64,000 nucleotides of DNA from Lysinibacillus_B sp036662795 (GCF_036662795.1 NZ_JBAFWZ010000004.1:1-64000); one strand, 5' to 3'; shown: positions 33,142-42,194, numbered from the stretch's first letter. The notes: generated by a model not told the origin, from the letters alone. Program-made: numbers and translations.

Positions 33142-34251
33142 TTACCAAAGAGGCGGGATTTTATTTTTATCTGGTTTTTCATTTGTATAGTACATGGAAT
33201 ACGGTACCATAACGAACCTTATAAACAGTGCCTGACATAGAATAAAACTTCCCCAAATAAATGTTGCGATATCCAGGCTCGACATTAATAATGCACTTGG
33301 GACAATTAAATAAATACCAATATCATCTTGACGACTCTTTAGTGTATCTAAATAAATTACTTCCTGACAATAATCACATTTTTTATTCGAACGCAGCGAA
33401 GATTTTTTTATAGTTTGGCGTAGATTAAATGGCTTACCGCAGTGTGGACAGGTTACAGGCTCACCATTACGTTTAAACCAAAGTTGAATAAAACAAAGAT
33501 TTATAAATAATAAAATCCCAAAGTATGAGTGAATATACATCATTATGTTATTGAGATAGATTAAACTGACAAACATACTTATTATCATAAAAACAATCGC
33601 AATCGATAAGAGCTGCCATTTGAAAGCATGTTTCCAAGCCCTTTCACGTTGAAGCTTTTTCAATGCATGAACATGAATATACAATAAATAGCTCGTTACA
33701 ATACAAGTACTACTTAATAAAGATATCTGTAGGGCAAGTAAGTGATGTATTGCATCTAATGAGCCAAATAAAAATAAGGGAATACCAAACCAAAAGGCAA
33801 AGGTAAGCAATAGTAAAAGGACGGCCGCAAGATGAATAATCCACATTTCTTTATGTGTACGTAGCAGTGCCTGTATCTCAGTAATAATAGGCTTCCCCTG
33901 CCAACGTTTAAAACGAAATACTAACAACACAAATTGTACGAATGCTAGAATCAGCAGTACAGCTACAACAAGTAACCATATTACCGTTTCTGTCGAAGTT
34001 GTTCTATTAAGAGTTTGAACAGCTGCTGTTGCTAGAGTCGTACTAGCTTGCTGCTGTGAGCTTGGCTGTAGTGACAGTATTATTGCAAATAATGATAGAA
34101 CGATAAACGCAGGCAACACGAGGCGATACGTCCAGTTCGCATCCTTCCGCTTATTAGGAGAAGTATACATATGTTGAATGACCCGTTCTTTTTGATTCTG
34201 AGATAATTTCATTCTATCTAATTCCTTTTTCCAATCATCTTGCATCGTCAT
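33142..34251 (-). CDS. membrane protein with CxxC-20-CxxC zinc ribbon, likely ECF sigma partner
   Basis: The 369-residue protein has a short cytoplasmic N-terminus (KLSQNQKERVIQHMYTSP), about seven to eight membrane helices and, between helices, CPHC and CDYC separated by exactly 20 residues, the zinc-ribbon of the cxxc_20_cxxc type. It overlaps the sigma factor gene by 17 bp, the arrangement of an anti-sigma factor or its sensor, which is the inferred role. It lacks the HxxxCxxC of ZAS anti-sigma factors. Confidence 0.65.
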   Translation of the reverse strand: MTMQDDWKKELDRMKLSQNQKERVIQHMYTSPNKRKDANWTYRLVLPAFIVLSLFAIILSLQPSSQQQASTTLATAAVQTLNRTTSTETVIWLLVVAVLLILAFVQFVLLVFRFKRWQGKPIITEIQALLRTHKEMWIIHLAAVLLLLLTFAFWFGIPLFLFGSLDAIHHLLALQISLLSSTCIVTSYLLYIHVHALKKLQRERAWKHAFKWQLLSIAIVFMIISMFVSLIYLNNIMMYIHSYFGILLFINLCFIQLWFKRNGEPVTCPHCGKPFNLRQTIKKSSLRSNKKCDYCQEVIYLDTLKSRQDDIGIYLIVPSALLMSSLDIATFIWGSFILCQALFIRFVMVPYSMYYTNEKPDKNKIPPLW

Positions 34252-34747
34252 TTGCTAACACCTCCCACTTCTGTCTTGGTAAAACTTGTTTTAATTTTTC
34301 TCTAGCTCGCTGCAGCCTAGTTTTGATTGTCGATTCTGGTGAATTTAGAAAGACAGCTATTTCCTTCACAGAAAAATCCTCATAATAATATAACAGCAGT
34401 ACCTCTCTATATTTCACAGGTAACGTAAGCACCGCTCGTGTAATTTCTCCTCGCTCCTCACATCGAATATATTTGGCTTCAGTTCCTTCAGTCGATTCCT
34501 TAAATCGTTCACTAAACACCCATTTTGCTCGTTTCCAGCTTCTTAAATAATCGTAGCTACGATTTATCGTCATTTTTGTTAAATAGGTTTTTAGCGAGGC
34601 TGTCCCATTGTATTGATCCCGTTTCCGATAAAAGTTGAAAAACACATCCTGTACAACCTCTTCTGCAGCTCGCTCATCCTTTGTATAAATGAAGGCGACT
34701 CGGTATAAATAATCACTATATGTATAAATGAGCTCCTCAATATTCAT
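34235..34747 (-). CDS. ECF-type RNA polymerase sigma factor
   Basis: The 170-residue protein has sigma region 2 (AAEEVVQDVFFNFYRKRDQ and the TYLTKMTINRSYDYLRSWKR segment) and region 4 (LPVKYREVLLLYYYEDFSVKEIAVFLNSPESTIKTRLQRAREKL in outline) with no region 3, the ECF layout. GGAGGG precedes the ATG. The overlapping membrane protein is probably its regulator. No clear autoregulated promoter was identified. Confidence 0.88.
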   Translation of the reverse strand: MNIEELIYTYSDYLYRVAFIYTKDERAAEEVVQDVFFNFYRKRDQYNGTASLKTYLTKMTINRSYDYLRSWKRAKWVFSERFKESTEGTEAKYIRCEERGEITRAVLTLPVKYREVLLLYYYEDFSVKEIAVFLNSPESTIKTRLQRAREKLKQVLPRQKWEVLANDDAR

Positions 34748-35073
34748 ACTGTCCCTCCTTTCTCACCCTATAGACGAACCCAATTTCATTTAGGACTCAA
34801 TCAAATTTAAAAAATATTACAGAAGTAGATATAGACAAAAGTATACGTTAAATTTGCTTTATACTAATATTTAACTATAATGGTATATGTAGTTTCTTTA
34901 ATGCTTGCAGAAAAAAATATTTTCACTTCTTTTTCCAGTTATGTTTTGCTGGGGTTGTTTCTTTTTATTTGAGGTACGAGTTTAGTGTGCAAACGATGAG
35001 TTGCATTCTTGAATCGATTGATTGCTCTATTAGCAATCAGCCGAAAAATAACATTGGAAGGAATTGAGGAAGT
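34748..35073. other. intergenic region between divergent sigma and L25 genes
   Basis: 326 bp, AT-rich. It must hold the divergent promoters, but I see no motif strong enough to name, and no small coding frame. GGAAGGAATTGAGGAAGT just before 35074 is the L25 ribosome binding region. Confidence 0.4.
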
Positions 35074-35658
35074 ATGAGTATCGTTTTACAAGCTACAAAG
35101 CGTGAGGCAGGATCTCGTTCGATTTTACGAGGGATTCGAGAAAATGGCGGTGTGCCAGCAGTTGTCTACGGCTACAATACAGTAACGACACCAATCTTTG
35201 TTGATGCAAAGAAGGTTTCGAAAATGATTGTAGCAAACGGTTTAAATAATATTTTTAAGCTAGCAGTAGATGAGCAAAATGTTAATGCTGTTATTAGTGA
35301 AGTACAGCGTTGCGCATTAAAGAATACTATTACACACGTTGATTTCCAAGCAATTAATATGTCAGAAGACTTGGAAGTAGACGTACCAATTGTGTTAGCA
35401 GGCGAATCTATCGGTGTTAAAGCAGGTGGCGTCATTATGCAGCCAAACTTATCACTCCGATTAAAGGTAAAGCCTACAGACATTCCTGAATCGATTGAAA
35501 TCGATATATCTCATCTTGCTATTGGTAATTCGATAGCAGTTGGCGATATTCGGGAGCAGGCTAGTTTCGACATTGTTACAGAAGATGATTATATACTTGC
35601 TACAGTCATGCCACCAACCGTAACAGAAGCTACTGTTGAAGAAGAAGCTGTACAGTAA
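35074..35658 (+). CDS. rplY: 50S ribosomal protein L25 / general stress protein Ctc
   Basis: The 194-residue protein is the long, two-domain form: the 5S rRNA-binding N-terminal beta-barrel (about 1-92, starting VLQATKREAGSRSILRGIRENGGVPAVVYG in outline) and the C-terminal TL5/Ctc domain (about 95-185, DVPIVLAGESIGVKAGGVI), ending in an acidic tail. It binds 5S rRNA in the large subunit; in B. subtilis Ctc is a stress-induced form. Confidence 0.93.
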   Translation: MSIVLQATKREAGSRSILRGIRENGGVPAVVYGYNTVTTPIFVDAKKVSKMIVANGLNNIFKLAVDEQNVNAVISEVQRCALKNTITHVDFQAINMSEDLEVDVPIVLAGESIGVKAGGVIMQPNLSLRLKVKPTDIPESIEIDISHLAIGNSIAVGDIREQASFDIVTEDDYILATVMPPTVTEATVEEEAVQ

Positions 35659-35677
35659 ATATCACACATAATAAGTT

Positions 35678-35708
35678 AAGGGTGCTGGCTTATGCCGCAC
35701 CCTTTTTT
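35678..35708 (+). terminator. terminator after the L25 gene
   Basis: AAGGGTGC-tGGC pairs with GCC-GCACCCTT, followed by TTTTTT. Confidence 0.9.
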
Positions 35709-35720
35709 GATTCCCAGAAC

Positions 35721-36314
35721 TCACTTCTTCTTAATCGCAAACTTTTCTACTTTATCTAAAAATGCTTGGATCATTTGCGAACCTTCTTCTGTACCTATTG
35801 ACTCCGGATGGAATTGTAATCCATAGACAGGATATTGCTTGTGCTCAATCGCCATAATTTCCCCGTCATCCTGAGATGTTGCCATAACCTCAAAATCCTG
35901 ATGCAAAGTTGTCGGCTCGATAACTAAAGAATGGTAACGCATAACTTCTATCTCATCACTAAACTCTGAAAATAGTCCAATCCTTTTGTAATGAAGGGTA
36001 CTTGTTTTACCATGCATAATTTTCTCAGCACGCACGATCTCTCCACCAAATGCCTCACCAATCGACTGATGACCAAGGCAAATACCTAATATTGGATACT
36101 CCTTGTACAGTTTACGAATTAGCTCAACCGTAATTCCTGCCTCTGAAGGGGTACCAGGACCAGGTGAAATAACAATCGCTTCTGGATTCATAGTACGAAT
36201 TTCTTCTATTGTAATAACATCATTTCGAACAACCTTAACTTCCTGATCAAACATTGATATCTGATGAAATAGATTATACGTAAATGAATCATAATTATCG
36301 ATTAGTAGTATCAT
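35721..36314 (-). CDS. trpG: anthranilate synthase glutamine amidotransferase subunit
   Basis: The 197-residue class I amidotransferase has DNYDSFTYNL at the N-terminus, the nucleophile in GICLGHQSIGEAFGG and the His-Glu pair in QFHPESIGTEEG. It supplies ammonia to TrpE. It overlaps trpE by 4 bp. The Trp T-box upstream of trpE favours TrpG over the closely similar PabA, though dual use with folate synthesis, as in B. subtilis, is possible. Confidence 0.9.
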   Translation of the reverse strand: MILLIDNYDSFTYNLFHQISMFDQEVKVVRNDVITIEEIRTMNPEAIVISPGPGTPSEAGITVELIRKLYKEYPILGICLGHQSIGEAFGGEIVRAEKIMHGKTSTLHYKRIGLFSEFSDEIEVMRYHSLVIEPTTLHQDFEVMATSQDDGEIMAIEHKQYPVYGLQFHPESIGTEEGSQMIQAFLDKVEKFAIKKK

Positions 36315-37696
36315 TTTCGTACCTCCAGCAAAGCTCGTGCCTTATTTAAAGTTTCCTCATATTCCGATTGAGGTACGGAATCATACACGATACCAGCTCC
36401 CGCTTGTACATATGCCTTCGCTTCTTTAACAATCATCGTACGAATAGCAAGCGCTAAATCCATATTACCCGTAGTCGAAATATAACCGATTGCACCTGCA
36501 TAAACACCGCGCTTCCTTTGCTCAAGCCTATTAATTATTTGCATTGCACGAATTTTAGGCGCTCCAGACACTGTACCAGCAGGCAAGCTAGAAGCTAATA
36601 CATCGACTACATGCTTATCCTCTCGTAGCTCCCCTACTACCTCAGAAACAATATGCATCACAAATTTATAGCGTTCAATTGTCATGTATTTTGTCACTCT
36701 CACAGAGCCGATTTTAGCTATTCTACCAACATCATTTCTTCCTAAGTCTACTAGCATTTTATGCTCGGCAATTTCCTTTTCGTCAGTTAAAAGGGCTTCG
36801 GCAATTGCAGCATCCTCTTCCGGTGTTTTCCCCCTCGGCTTCGTTCCTGCGATCGGATTTGTCGTTACTATTCCGTTTTGCACTTTTACTAGGCTTTCAG
36901 GAGAAGTACCTAAAATCGTATAGTCACCAAATTCCATGTAATACATATACGGCGACGGATTCGTTGAACGTAGCTTTCGATATAAAGTAAATGGATTTCC
37001 TTCAAAATTCGCCTCAAAGGTTTGTGACAATACAACCTGAAAAATATCACCTCGACGAATATGCTCCTTAGCCTTTTCAACCATTTCAATAAATTGCTCT
37101 TTTTCAATCATATGTGAAAATTCAATATTTGACGGATTCTCATTATGCTGTGGTACAAAAGCCTGTAGCTGTTGCTGAATTGCAGTAATTGCTTCCTCCA
37201 TGTCTTCCTGGCTACGATCATTTTGAAATAAATCAATAGCAACGACAGTTACAGTTTGTAATAGATGATCAACCATTACAAATGTATCGTAGAAAAATAC
37301 ATGGACATCTGGCATATTGTATACATCATTAATAATGTCGCCAATTTTTTCGAAATGAAAGGCAGTTTCATAGCCAAAATAACCAATCGCCCCACCAAAG
37401 AAGGCAAATGGATACTCTCCCATCCGTACAGGAAGGCATTCCTTTAATTGCTGGATTACAGGCACTTGCAATTGCTGTACATCCTCTTGCTTTGTAAATG
37501 TACAAGACATGCCATCACCCTTTAATTCTGCTACCGGATCTACCGCTATAAAAGAGTACCGTCCACTTTCCTCATATTTCGTATTAGATTCAAATAATAC
37601 TTTGTTCTTTCCTTGCAGCGCATTATAAATCGATATCGGTGTTAAAGTATCACCTTGTAGCTGCCGCATTACATAATCTTTTGTCTCAACTGTCAT
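36311..37696 (-). CDS. trpE: anthranilate synthase component I
   Basis: The 461-residue chorismate-using enzyme has FESNTKYEESGRYSFIAVDP in the N-terminal domain (Trp-binding region) and the catalytic blocks TSPESLVKVQNG, TNPIAGTKPRGKTPEED, EHKMLVDLGRNDVGRIAKIGS and LPAGTVSGAPKIRAMQII. It makes anthranilate from chorismate with TrpG. The remaining trp genes are not in the window, so trpEG is a separate transcription unit controlled by its T-box. Confidence 0.93.
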   Translation of the reverse strand: MTVETKDYVMRQLQGDTLTPISIYNALQGKNKVLFESNTKYEESGRYSFIAVDPVAELKGDGMSCTFTKQEDVQQLQVPVIQQLKECLPVRMGEYPFAFFGGAIGYFGYETAFHFEKIGDIINDVYNMPDVHVFFYDTFVMVDHLLQTVTVVAIDLFQNDRSQEDMEEAITAIQQQLQAFVPQHNENPSNIEFSHMIEKEQFIEMVEKAKEHIRRGDIFQVVLSQTFEANFEGNPFTLYRKLRSTNPSPYMYYMEFGDYTILGTSPESLVKVQNGIVTTNPIAGTKPRGKTPEEDAAIAEALLTDEKEIAEHKMLVDLGRNDVGRIAKIGSVRVTKYMTIERYKFVMHIVSEVVGELREDKHVVDVLASSLPAGTVSGAPKIRAMQIINRLEQRKRGVYAGAIGYISTTGNMDLALAIRTMIVKEAKAYVQAGAGIVYDSVPQSEYEETLNKARALLEVRK

Positions 37697-37734
37697 CTCT
37701 CACTAACCTCTCTCTGCTCATTTTTTGCACAAAA

Positions 37735-37945
37735 AAAGACCCTCCGTATTAAAGGACGGAGAGCCGTGGTGCCACCTTCATTGACTAAAAAAATAGTCCA
37801 CTCTAATTCTCGTAACGTGAGAGCTACGTCGATGCATTTCCTCATCGCAGCTAGAAAGTCCATTCGTACTAAATCTTGCACTAGCTTTCACCAACCGCTA
37901 GCTCTCTAAAGCTCCATTTAGCCTACTCTCTTTCATTTTCGCTTT
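37735..37945 (-). promoter_or_regulatory. T-box leader (tRNA-Trp) of trpE-trpG
   Basis: The minus-strand leader has a stem I with GAGAGCTAGCGG and a specifier-loop sequence ACGAATGGACTT, in which TGG (Trp) is the likely specifier codon. The T-box proper, AAGGTGGCACCACGG, is at about 37778-37764, followed by a terminator hairpin CTCTCCGTCC/GGACGGAGGG-like and TTTTTTT (37740-37734). Uncharged tRNA-Trp would stabilise the antiterminator. Confidence 0.93.
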
Positions 37946-38003
37946 TACTTATGTTTTATTCTAATATAAAATTTTTAATAATTCAAACTATTTTCAGCAT
38001 AGA

Positions 38004-38426
38004 TTATTTTATTCCACTAAGCTTTCTATCAAAAATCCCGTTAAATCTCGTAATTCCATAACCGTAGAAAAATACTTGTAATATAATCATATTCACTGCA
38101 CCAAAAATTATTCCCGTCTCTACTTGTCCTTGATAAATATAAATTAGCGGAACAGCTGGTAGAACTGCTAGAAAAAGCGAGGCTACAACGAGCAACGTTT
38201 TCGTATTTTGTGACCCCTTGTCTTCTTGAACGATCTTATAAAATAACATTAAGTTTAATACCGGTAACCAAGCCCAAAGCTTTTTATCATGCATTCCTAG
38301 TCCTTCCACTAGCTTATTATAAATCAAACCAAATAAAAGATGCTGCAATAACGTAAACACTGTAAAAATAACAACAATTAATCCGACATTTACTCCCATT
38401 CCATTTGTTTCTAAGAATGCATTCAT
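38004..38426 (-). CDS. hypothetical four-helix membrane protein
   Basis: The 140-residue protein has about four hydrophobic helices (12-32, 50-62, 72-95, 103-125) and no recognised family signature. AAGGGGGTAAT precedes the ATG at 38426, so a frame that extends to 38465 is not used. Function unknown. Confidence 0.6.
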   Translation of the reverse strand: MNAFLETNGMGVNVGLIVVIFTVFTLLQHLLFGLIYNKLVEGLGMHDKKLWAWLPVLNLMLFYKIVQEDKGSQNTKTLLVVASLFLAVLPAVPLIYIYQGQVETGIIFGAVNMIILQVFFYGYGITRFNGIFDRKLSGIK

Positions 38427-38561
38427 ATTATTACCCCCTTGTAGAAAACTAATATTGTTATACAACTCTATTATATTTATATTTTCAGAAAATTACAAAT
38501 ATATTTAAGTATAATATTTCCATATATTATTTAGTAGCAAGGGAGACAGAATGAAATTACA

Positions 38562-39029
38562 TTAATCACTCTTTTTACTACATGTTAAATCCCCACGATA
38601 TAAATTAATAAACTCCCGATGACTTCCTATCATATTTTCTGGAAGATGGGCATAATCAAAATAATGTAAGGCTAATGTCTCTGACGAATCGCAAGAGATA
38701 TTTCCATTAACATGCTTTGTAAGAAATACAGCTGTTACACAATATAGTTCATCTCCGTTCGGTGCTTTCATATAATAGTCTTCCCCAGAAAATACTCCAA
38801 GCATTTTTAAACTCTCTACATTTAAACCCGTCTCTTCAAATACTTCTCGCTCCGCTACTTGCTCAAAGCTTTCACCAAGATTCATTAACCCGCCTGGTAA
38901 GCCCCATTTTCCATCTGGCCGCTGTTGTAATAGTACTTCATCCTTTGTGTTACATATGATGACTACAGAGCCTGGTAAAATTAATGGCTTTGATCCTATG
39001 TATTGTCTTAAATATTTATAATACTCCAA
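38562..39029 (-). CDS. NUDIX hydrolase
   Basis: The 155-residue protein has a complete Nudix box, GGLMNLGESFEQVAEREVFEETGL (GX5EX7REVXEEXGL), starting near residue 46. An N-terminal YYKYLRQYIGSKPLILPGS and the later YCVTAVFLTKHVNG are common in Bacillales NUDIX proteins near acetyltransferases. Substrate cannot be predicted beyond a nucleoside diphosphate linked to X. Confidence 0.9.
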   Translation of the reverse strand: MEYYKYLRQYIGSKPLILPGSVVIICNTKDEVLLQQRPDGKWGLPGGLMNLGESFEQVAEREVFEETGLNVESLKMLGVFSGEDYYMKAPNGDELYCVTAVFLTKHVNGNISCDSSETLALHYFDYAHLPENMIGSHREFINLYRGDLTCSKKSD

Positions 39030-39090
39030 TTATTTCCCCTCATTTCATTATCCTCAATTCTAATCTATGTATTTTAACTCCACCCATAAA

Positions 39091-39214
39091 AAAAAGCGCA
39101 AGCGCACCGTTTACCCCCGACAGCTGCTTGCATCCCCTCGTTCGAAAGCATCCTCCTCGCTTTCGAGTGAAGGGACGGGGCGACCCGAGGGGCTGGGCGC
39201 TGGAGCTAGACAAT
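39091..39214. repeat. GC-rich Bacillales-type repeat, copy A
   Basis: About 124 bp, much richer in GC than the flanks. It begins GCGCAAGCGCACCGTTTA and ends GGGCGCTGGAGCTAGACAAT. Inner segments GCTTTCGAGTGAAGGG and ACGGGGCGACCCGAGGGGC are shared with copy B just downstream. Self-complementary ends suggest a folded unit. Confidence 0.8.
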
Positions 39215-39218
39215 TACG

Positions 39219-39340
39219 AAAAGCGGAAGCGCCCCGTTTAGCCCCGACATGCGCTGGAAGACCCGAATCGAAAGCATCCTTCCCGCTTTCGAGTGAGGGG
39301 ACGGGGCGACCCGAGGGGCTGGGCGCTGGAGCTAGACAAT
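39219..39340. repeat. GC-rich Bacillales-type repeat, copy B
   Basis: About 122 bp, begins GCGGAAGCGCCCCGTTTAGC and ends with the same GGGCGCTGGAGCTAGACAAT as copy A. It is in direct orientation to copy A with 4 bp between. This family of dispersed, non-coding repeats is widespread in Bacillus and relatives (from memory). Confidence 0.8.
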
Positions 39341-39372
39341 ACTCAAAATTCAAAGATTTATACTTTTGAATA

Positions 39373-39399
39373 AAGCTACGCACAAACGTAGCCCCTTTT
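39373..39399 (+). terminator. terminator-like hairpin after the tandem repeats
   Basis: GCTACG pairs with CGTAGC and is followed by CCCCTTTT on the plus strand. No plus-strand gene precedes it, so it would end transcription through the repeats, if any. Confidence 0.45.
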
Positions 39400-39476
39400 C
39401 ACTTTTAAATAGTAGCACTTCCCTATTCCAGGAATGTGATTATCTTACATTTGCAGATATTTCTTATTCTATACTC

Positions 39477-40259
39477 TTAGCTACAAAAAAACACTTTATC
39501 GATAAAATCGAGCGGTTCTTCATTAAACTGTTGTTCATTAAGCGCAATAAGGGAAAGCTCTACATTATGATTTTTCAGCTGTCTGATATAGCTAGAAGTA
39601 TTCGAGTCAACATAATCATCAAAATAGTTGGTTGTCACAAGCATTAATTCTGCATCCTGCTTAGCATTATACATATCAAATAGTGCTAAAGCCTGTTTAA
39701 AAACCGGTAAAAGGTTAGCACGATTACACATTTTCAAATGAATTAGCTCGTTCATATTTTGAATGTGTAATTTCCCATGCGTAAACACAATAGGCTGCTT
39801 TGTCGTTTCTGAAAACGGCAACACAATACAATCACGCTTTTGCTGTGCACAAAGGTTAAAGCATGGAATAATTAAGCCTTTAGCGAGGTCTTCTAATGTC
39901 TGCATACTTTCAGAGCAATCCAATGCTATAATTAACGGTGCTGCTAAATCCACCTCTGTTTGAAACGGAACAAAGCAAACATTATCTTCTATTACGACTT
40001 GATCTTTTAACGTCGCTTTTCGTACTTCTGATGTATTGATTGCTGGGATTTCGCTTCCTTCAAAAAGTATAGGAACCATCGTCTCTACTTCTGCAATTTC
40101 CTCTTGAAATGCTAATGCAACATTCATTATTCTAATAAACTGTTCATCATTTGCAAAGTACTGTAAAAAAGCCTGTTGCTCTACTTGAGATAAATGTTGA
40201 AACATATCACTAGTAAATAAATATTGTAGAAATTTATCGTTAAAAATATCGTATGTCAT
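39477..40259 (-). CDS. vWA domain protein
   Basis: The 260-residue protein has a helical N-terminal part (1-110) and a von Willebrand A domain (about 115-255) with the MIDAS-like LIIALDCSESMQTLEDLAKG and a later MLVTTNYFDD. It resembles ViaA/CoxE-type vWA proteins that work with MoxR AAA ATPases, but no such ATPase is adjacent. AAGGTG precedes the ATG at 40259. Confidence 0.75.
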   Translation of the reverse strand: MTYDIFNDKFLQYLFTSDMFQHLSQVEQQAFLQYFANDEQFIRIMNVALAFQEEIAEVETMVPILFEGSEIPAINTSEVRKATLKDQVVIEDNVCFVPFQTEVDLAAPLIIALDCSESMQTLEDLAKGLIIPCFNLCAQQKRDCIVLPFSETTKQPIVFTHGKLHIQNMNELIHLKMCNRANLLPVFKQALALFDMYNAKQDAELMLVTTNYFDDYVDSNTSSYIRQLKNHNVELSLIALNEQQFNEEPLDFIDKVFFCS

Positions 40260-40389
40260 TTTTTCACACCTTACCATTCGATAAAATAGCAATAGTAAGT
40301 ATAGCGAAATAACTGCAGCAAATATAGTAATAATAATTAATTACCCCGTTCATCCTTAAAAAATATTACAAAATTGTGAAGCATAATGT

Positions 40390-40578
40390 TCAAATACTCG
40401 AGCGTTTGCCTACAGGCTGACCTTGAAATTTTTTCAAAAAAGTAAGACCGCTAATGAGCAAAATAGAACCCATTCCAAATAGCATCGTACTTGCTCCTTC
40501 ATAATTTAATAGCATTAATACTAGCCCTACACTTAATAAAATACCGCTAATAATTAATAGAGCTATTCCATTTTTCAT
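40390..40578 (-). CDS. small two-helix membrane protein
   Basis: The 62-residue protein has two hydrophobic segments (about 4-22 and 27-47) and a basic tail (KKFQGQPVGKRSSI). AGGAGAG is correctly spaced for the ATG at 40578. No family is recognised. Confidence 0.55.
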   Translation of the reverse strand: MKNGIALLIISGILLSVGLVLMLLNYEGASTMLFGMGSILLISGLTFLKKFQGQPVGKRSSI

Positions 40579-40785
40579 GCACATCTCTCCTACTCTTTAT
40601 TTGTCTACTATCATTTCCAAATCCTTTTCAATTTAAAACAAATTAGAGAACATCTTTTTCTATCACATATACACCCAACTAATACCATTAATAGAAAAAG
40701 TTTTTATATTTTATAAAATTCTGAAACCTTTTCCATCCTATGAACGTATAATATGTTGTATTCACAGAAAAGGAGATGGAAACAT

Positions 40786-41661
40786 TTGAAGAAAAAATTA
40801 TTTTTAGGAATGACAGTAGGTGCTGCAGTTCTAGTAGCAGCATGTGGAGACACAGCGGAAGTAAAAAAAGATGATTCATCATCTGGAAAAACAACAGATA
40901 AGTCAGAATTAACACTCCAGCAAGTTTATGATAAAACATTGGATAGACAACAAGAGCTTAAAAGTTCAAAGGTTGACATGAACATGGATATGGACATCGA
41001 AATGACAGTTGATGGAGAAACTGTTAATATGACGTCAAATTCGGCATTAACAATGGAAACAGTTATTAGTCCGTTACAATTTTTTATTGATGGTACAACT
41101 TCAATGACTGACGATTCCACTGGCGAAGAATTAGAAGTTCCTATGAAAATGTATATGACTGAAAAGGATGGCTTTTATTTATACGAAGAAACAGCAGGCG
41201 GTTGGTTAAAGCTTCCTAATGAAGAATTCGAAGGCATGCTAGAAGCTGCAGGTATGCAAAATGATGCAACAGAGCAACTAAAACAATTACAGCAATTTAT
41301 TAAAGAATTTAAGTTTGAGCAAACAGATGATAGCTTTGTGTTAACGCTTGATGCGGAAGGCGAAAAATTCTTGGAATTTATTAAGGAAGAAGCAAGTGCT
41401 GCGTTAGGTGAAGAAGGTGAGGCCCTTTTTGCTGATTTAAGTAGTCTTACATTCGATAATGCAAAATATGAATTAACAATCGATAAAAAGACATTTGATT
41501 TAACAAATATGGTAGTGGATATGGTTATGAATATCAATGAAGAAGGCATAGAAACGAAAATCACTCAAAGTGCAACTATCAATTACTATGACTTCAATTC
41601 AATTGATAGCATCACTGTTCCACAAGATGTAATCGATACTGCAGAAGAGTTTACATATTAA
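40786..41661 (+). CDS. DUF6612-like lipoprotein
   Basis: The 291-residue protein has a lipoprotein signal with lipobox VAAC (Cys about residue 20), a Ser/Asp/Lys-rich linker and a beta-rich domain with alternating acidic and Gln-rich segments (TLQQVYDKTLDRQQELKSSKV, then MKMYMTEKDGFYLYEETAGGW). The TTG start follows AAAGGAG; this avoids the overlong frame from 40753. Similar lipoproteins in Bacillales (DUF6612, from memory) have unknown ligands. Confidence 0.78.
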   Translation: MKKKLFLGMTVGAAVLVAACGDTAEVKKDDSSSGKTTDKSELTLQQVYDKTLDRQQELKSSKVDMNMDMDIEMTVDGETVNMTSNSALTMETVISPLQFFIDGTTSMTDDSTGEELEVPMKMYMTEKDGFYLYEETAGGWLKLPNEEFEGMLEAAGMQNDATEQLKQLQQFIKEFKFEQTDDSFVLTLDAEGEKFLEFIKEEASAALGEEGEALFADLSSLTFDNAKYELTIDKKTFDLTNMVVDMVMNINEEGIETKITQSATINYYDFNSIDSITVPQDVIDTAEEFTY

Positions 41662-41671
41662 TTAGTAAACA

Positions 41672-41706
41672 CGGCCAATCTCTTTTTTAGGGATTGGCCT
41701 TTCTTT
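41672..41706 (+). terminator. terminator after the lipoprotein gene
   Basis: GGCCAATC pairs with GATTGGCC, then CTTTCTTT. Confidence 0.82.
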
Positions 41707-41711
41707 ATGTA

Positions 41712-42026
41712 TTAATCCTCTAAATAAGAACAACAATAATCTGTTACTGATTCTACTTTAAGTTGAAATTTACTATTTCCCGGTACATAAAAGACTCCTT
41801 CACCATCAATTTCTTCCCATTCGCAGCCCTCTAGCTTATACAGTAGCTTTCCTGCTATTATTTCCATTTCTTCTTTTAAGCCTGTTGAAAACTCATAATC
41901 ACCAGGTAGCATAATACCTAATGTTTTTTTAGATCCATCTGGCAAAATTGCTGTACGACTAGTAACTTTTCCATCAAAATAAATATTTGCTGCCTTTTCT
42001 ATTGATACATTTAGTAATTGTGTCAT
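41712..42026 (-). CDS. ppnP: pyrimidine/purine nucleoside phosphorylase
   Basis: The 104-residue single-domain cupin matches PpnP/YaiE: FDGKVTSRTAILPDGSKKTLGIMLPGDYEFSTG, then MEIIAGKLLYKLEG and FYVPGNSKFQLKVESVTDYCCSYLED in outline. PpnP phosphorolyses diverse nucleosides. The ATG has a GAGTGC upstream, a weak ribosome binding site. Confidence 0.9.
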   Translation of the reverse strand: MTQLLNVSIEKAANIYFDGKVTSRTAILPDGSKKTLGIMLPGDYEFSTGLKEEMEIIAGKLLYKLEGCEWEEIDGEGVFYVPGNSKFQLKVESVTDYCCSYLED

Positions 42027-42194
42027 ATATGCACTCCTCGTAAGTGTTGTATTACTATAGCATATATTTCCGTGCAGAATACATACTTTTTTCGGCTAAA
42101 ACCTATCGTAATTAGCGATAATAATAAAGCTTTCTTGTTTCTTTTATAGATAGTTGGGAAGAGTACATAATAGTACAGCAAAGGAGGATTTATT

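Noticed and set aside
35721..37696. pabB-pabA (folate) instead of trpE-trpG
   Set aside because: The upstream T-box with a Trp specifier and the TrpE-type N-terminal domain favour tryptophan synthesis, though trpG may serve both.
39091..39340. CRISPR array
   Set aside because: Only two copies of about 120 bp with a 4-bp gap; no short repeats with unique spacers and no cas genes.
39067..39383. Reading frames of 90-100 codons across the GC-rich repeats on both strands
   Set aside because: They exist because the repeats are GC-rich and lack stops; the translations repeat with the DNA repeat, and there is no ribosome binding site.
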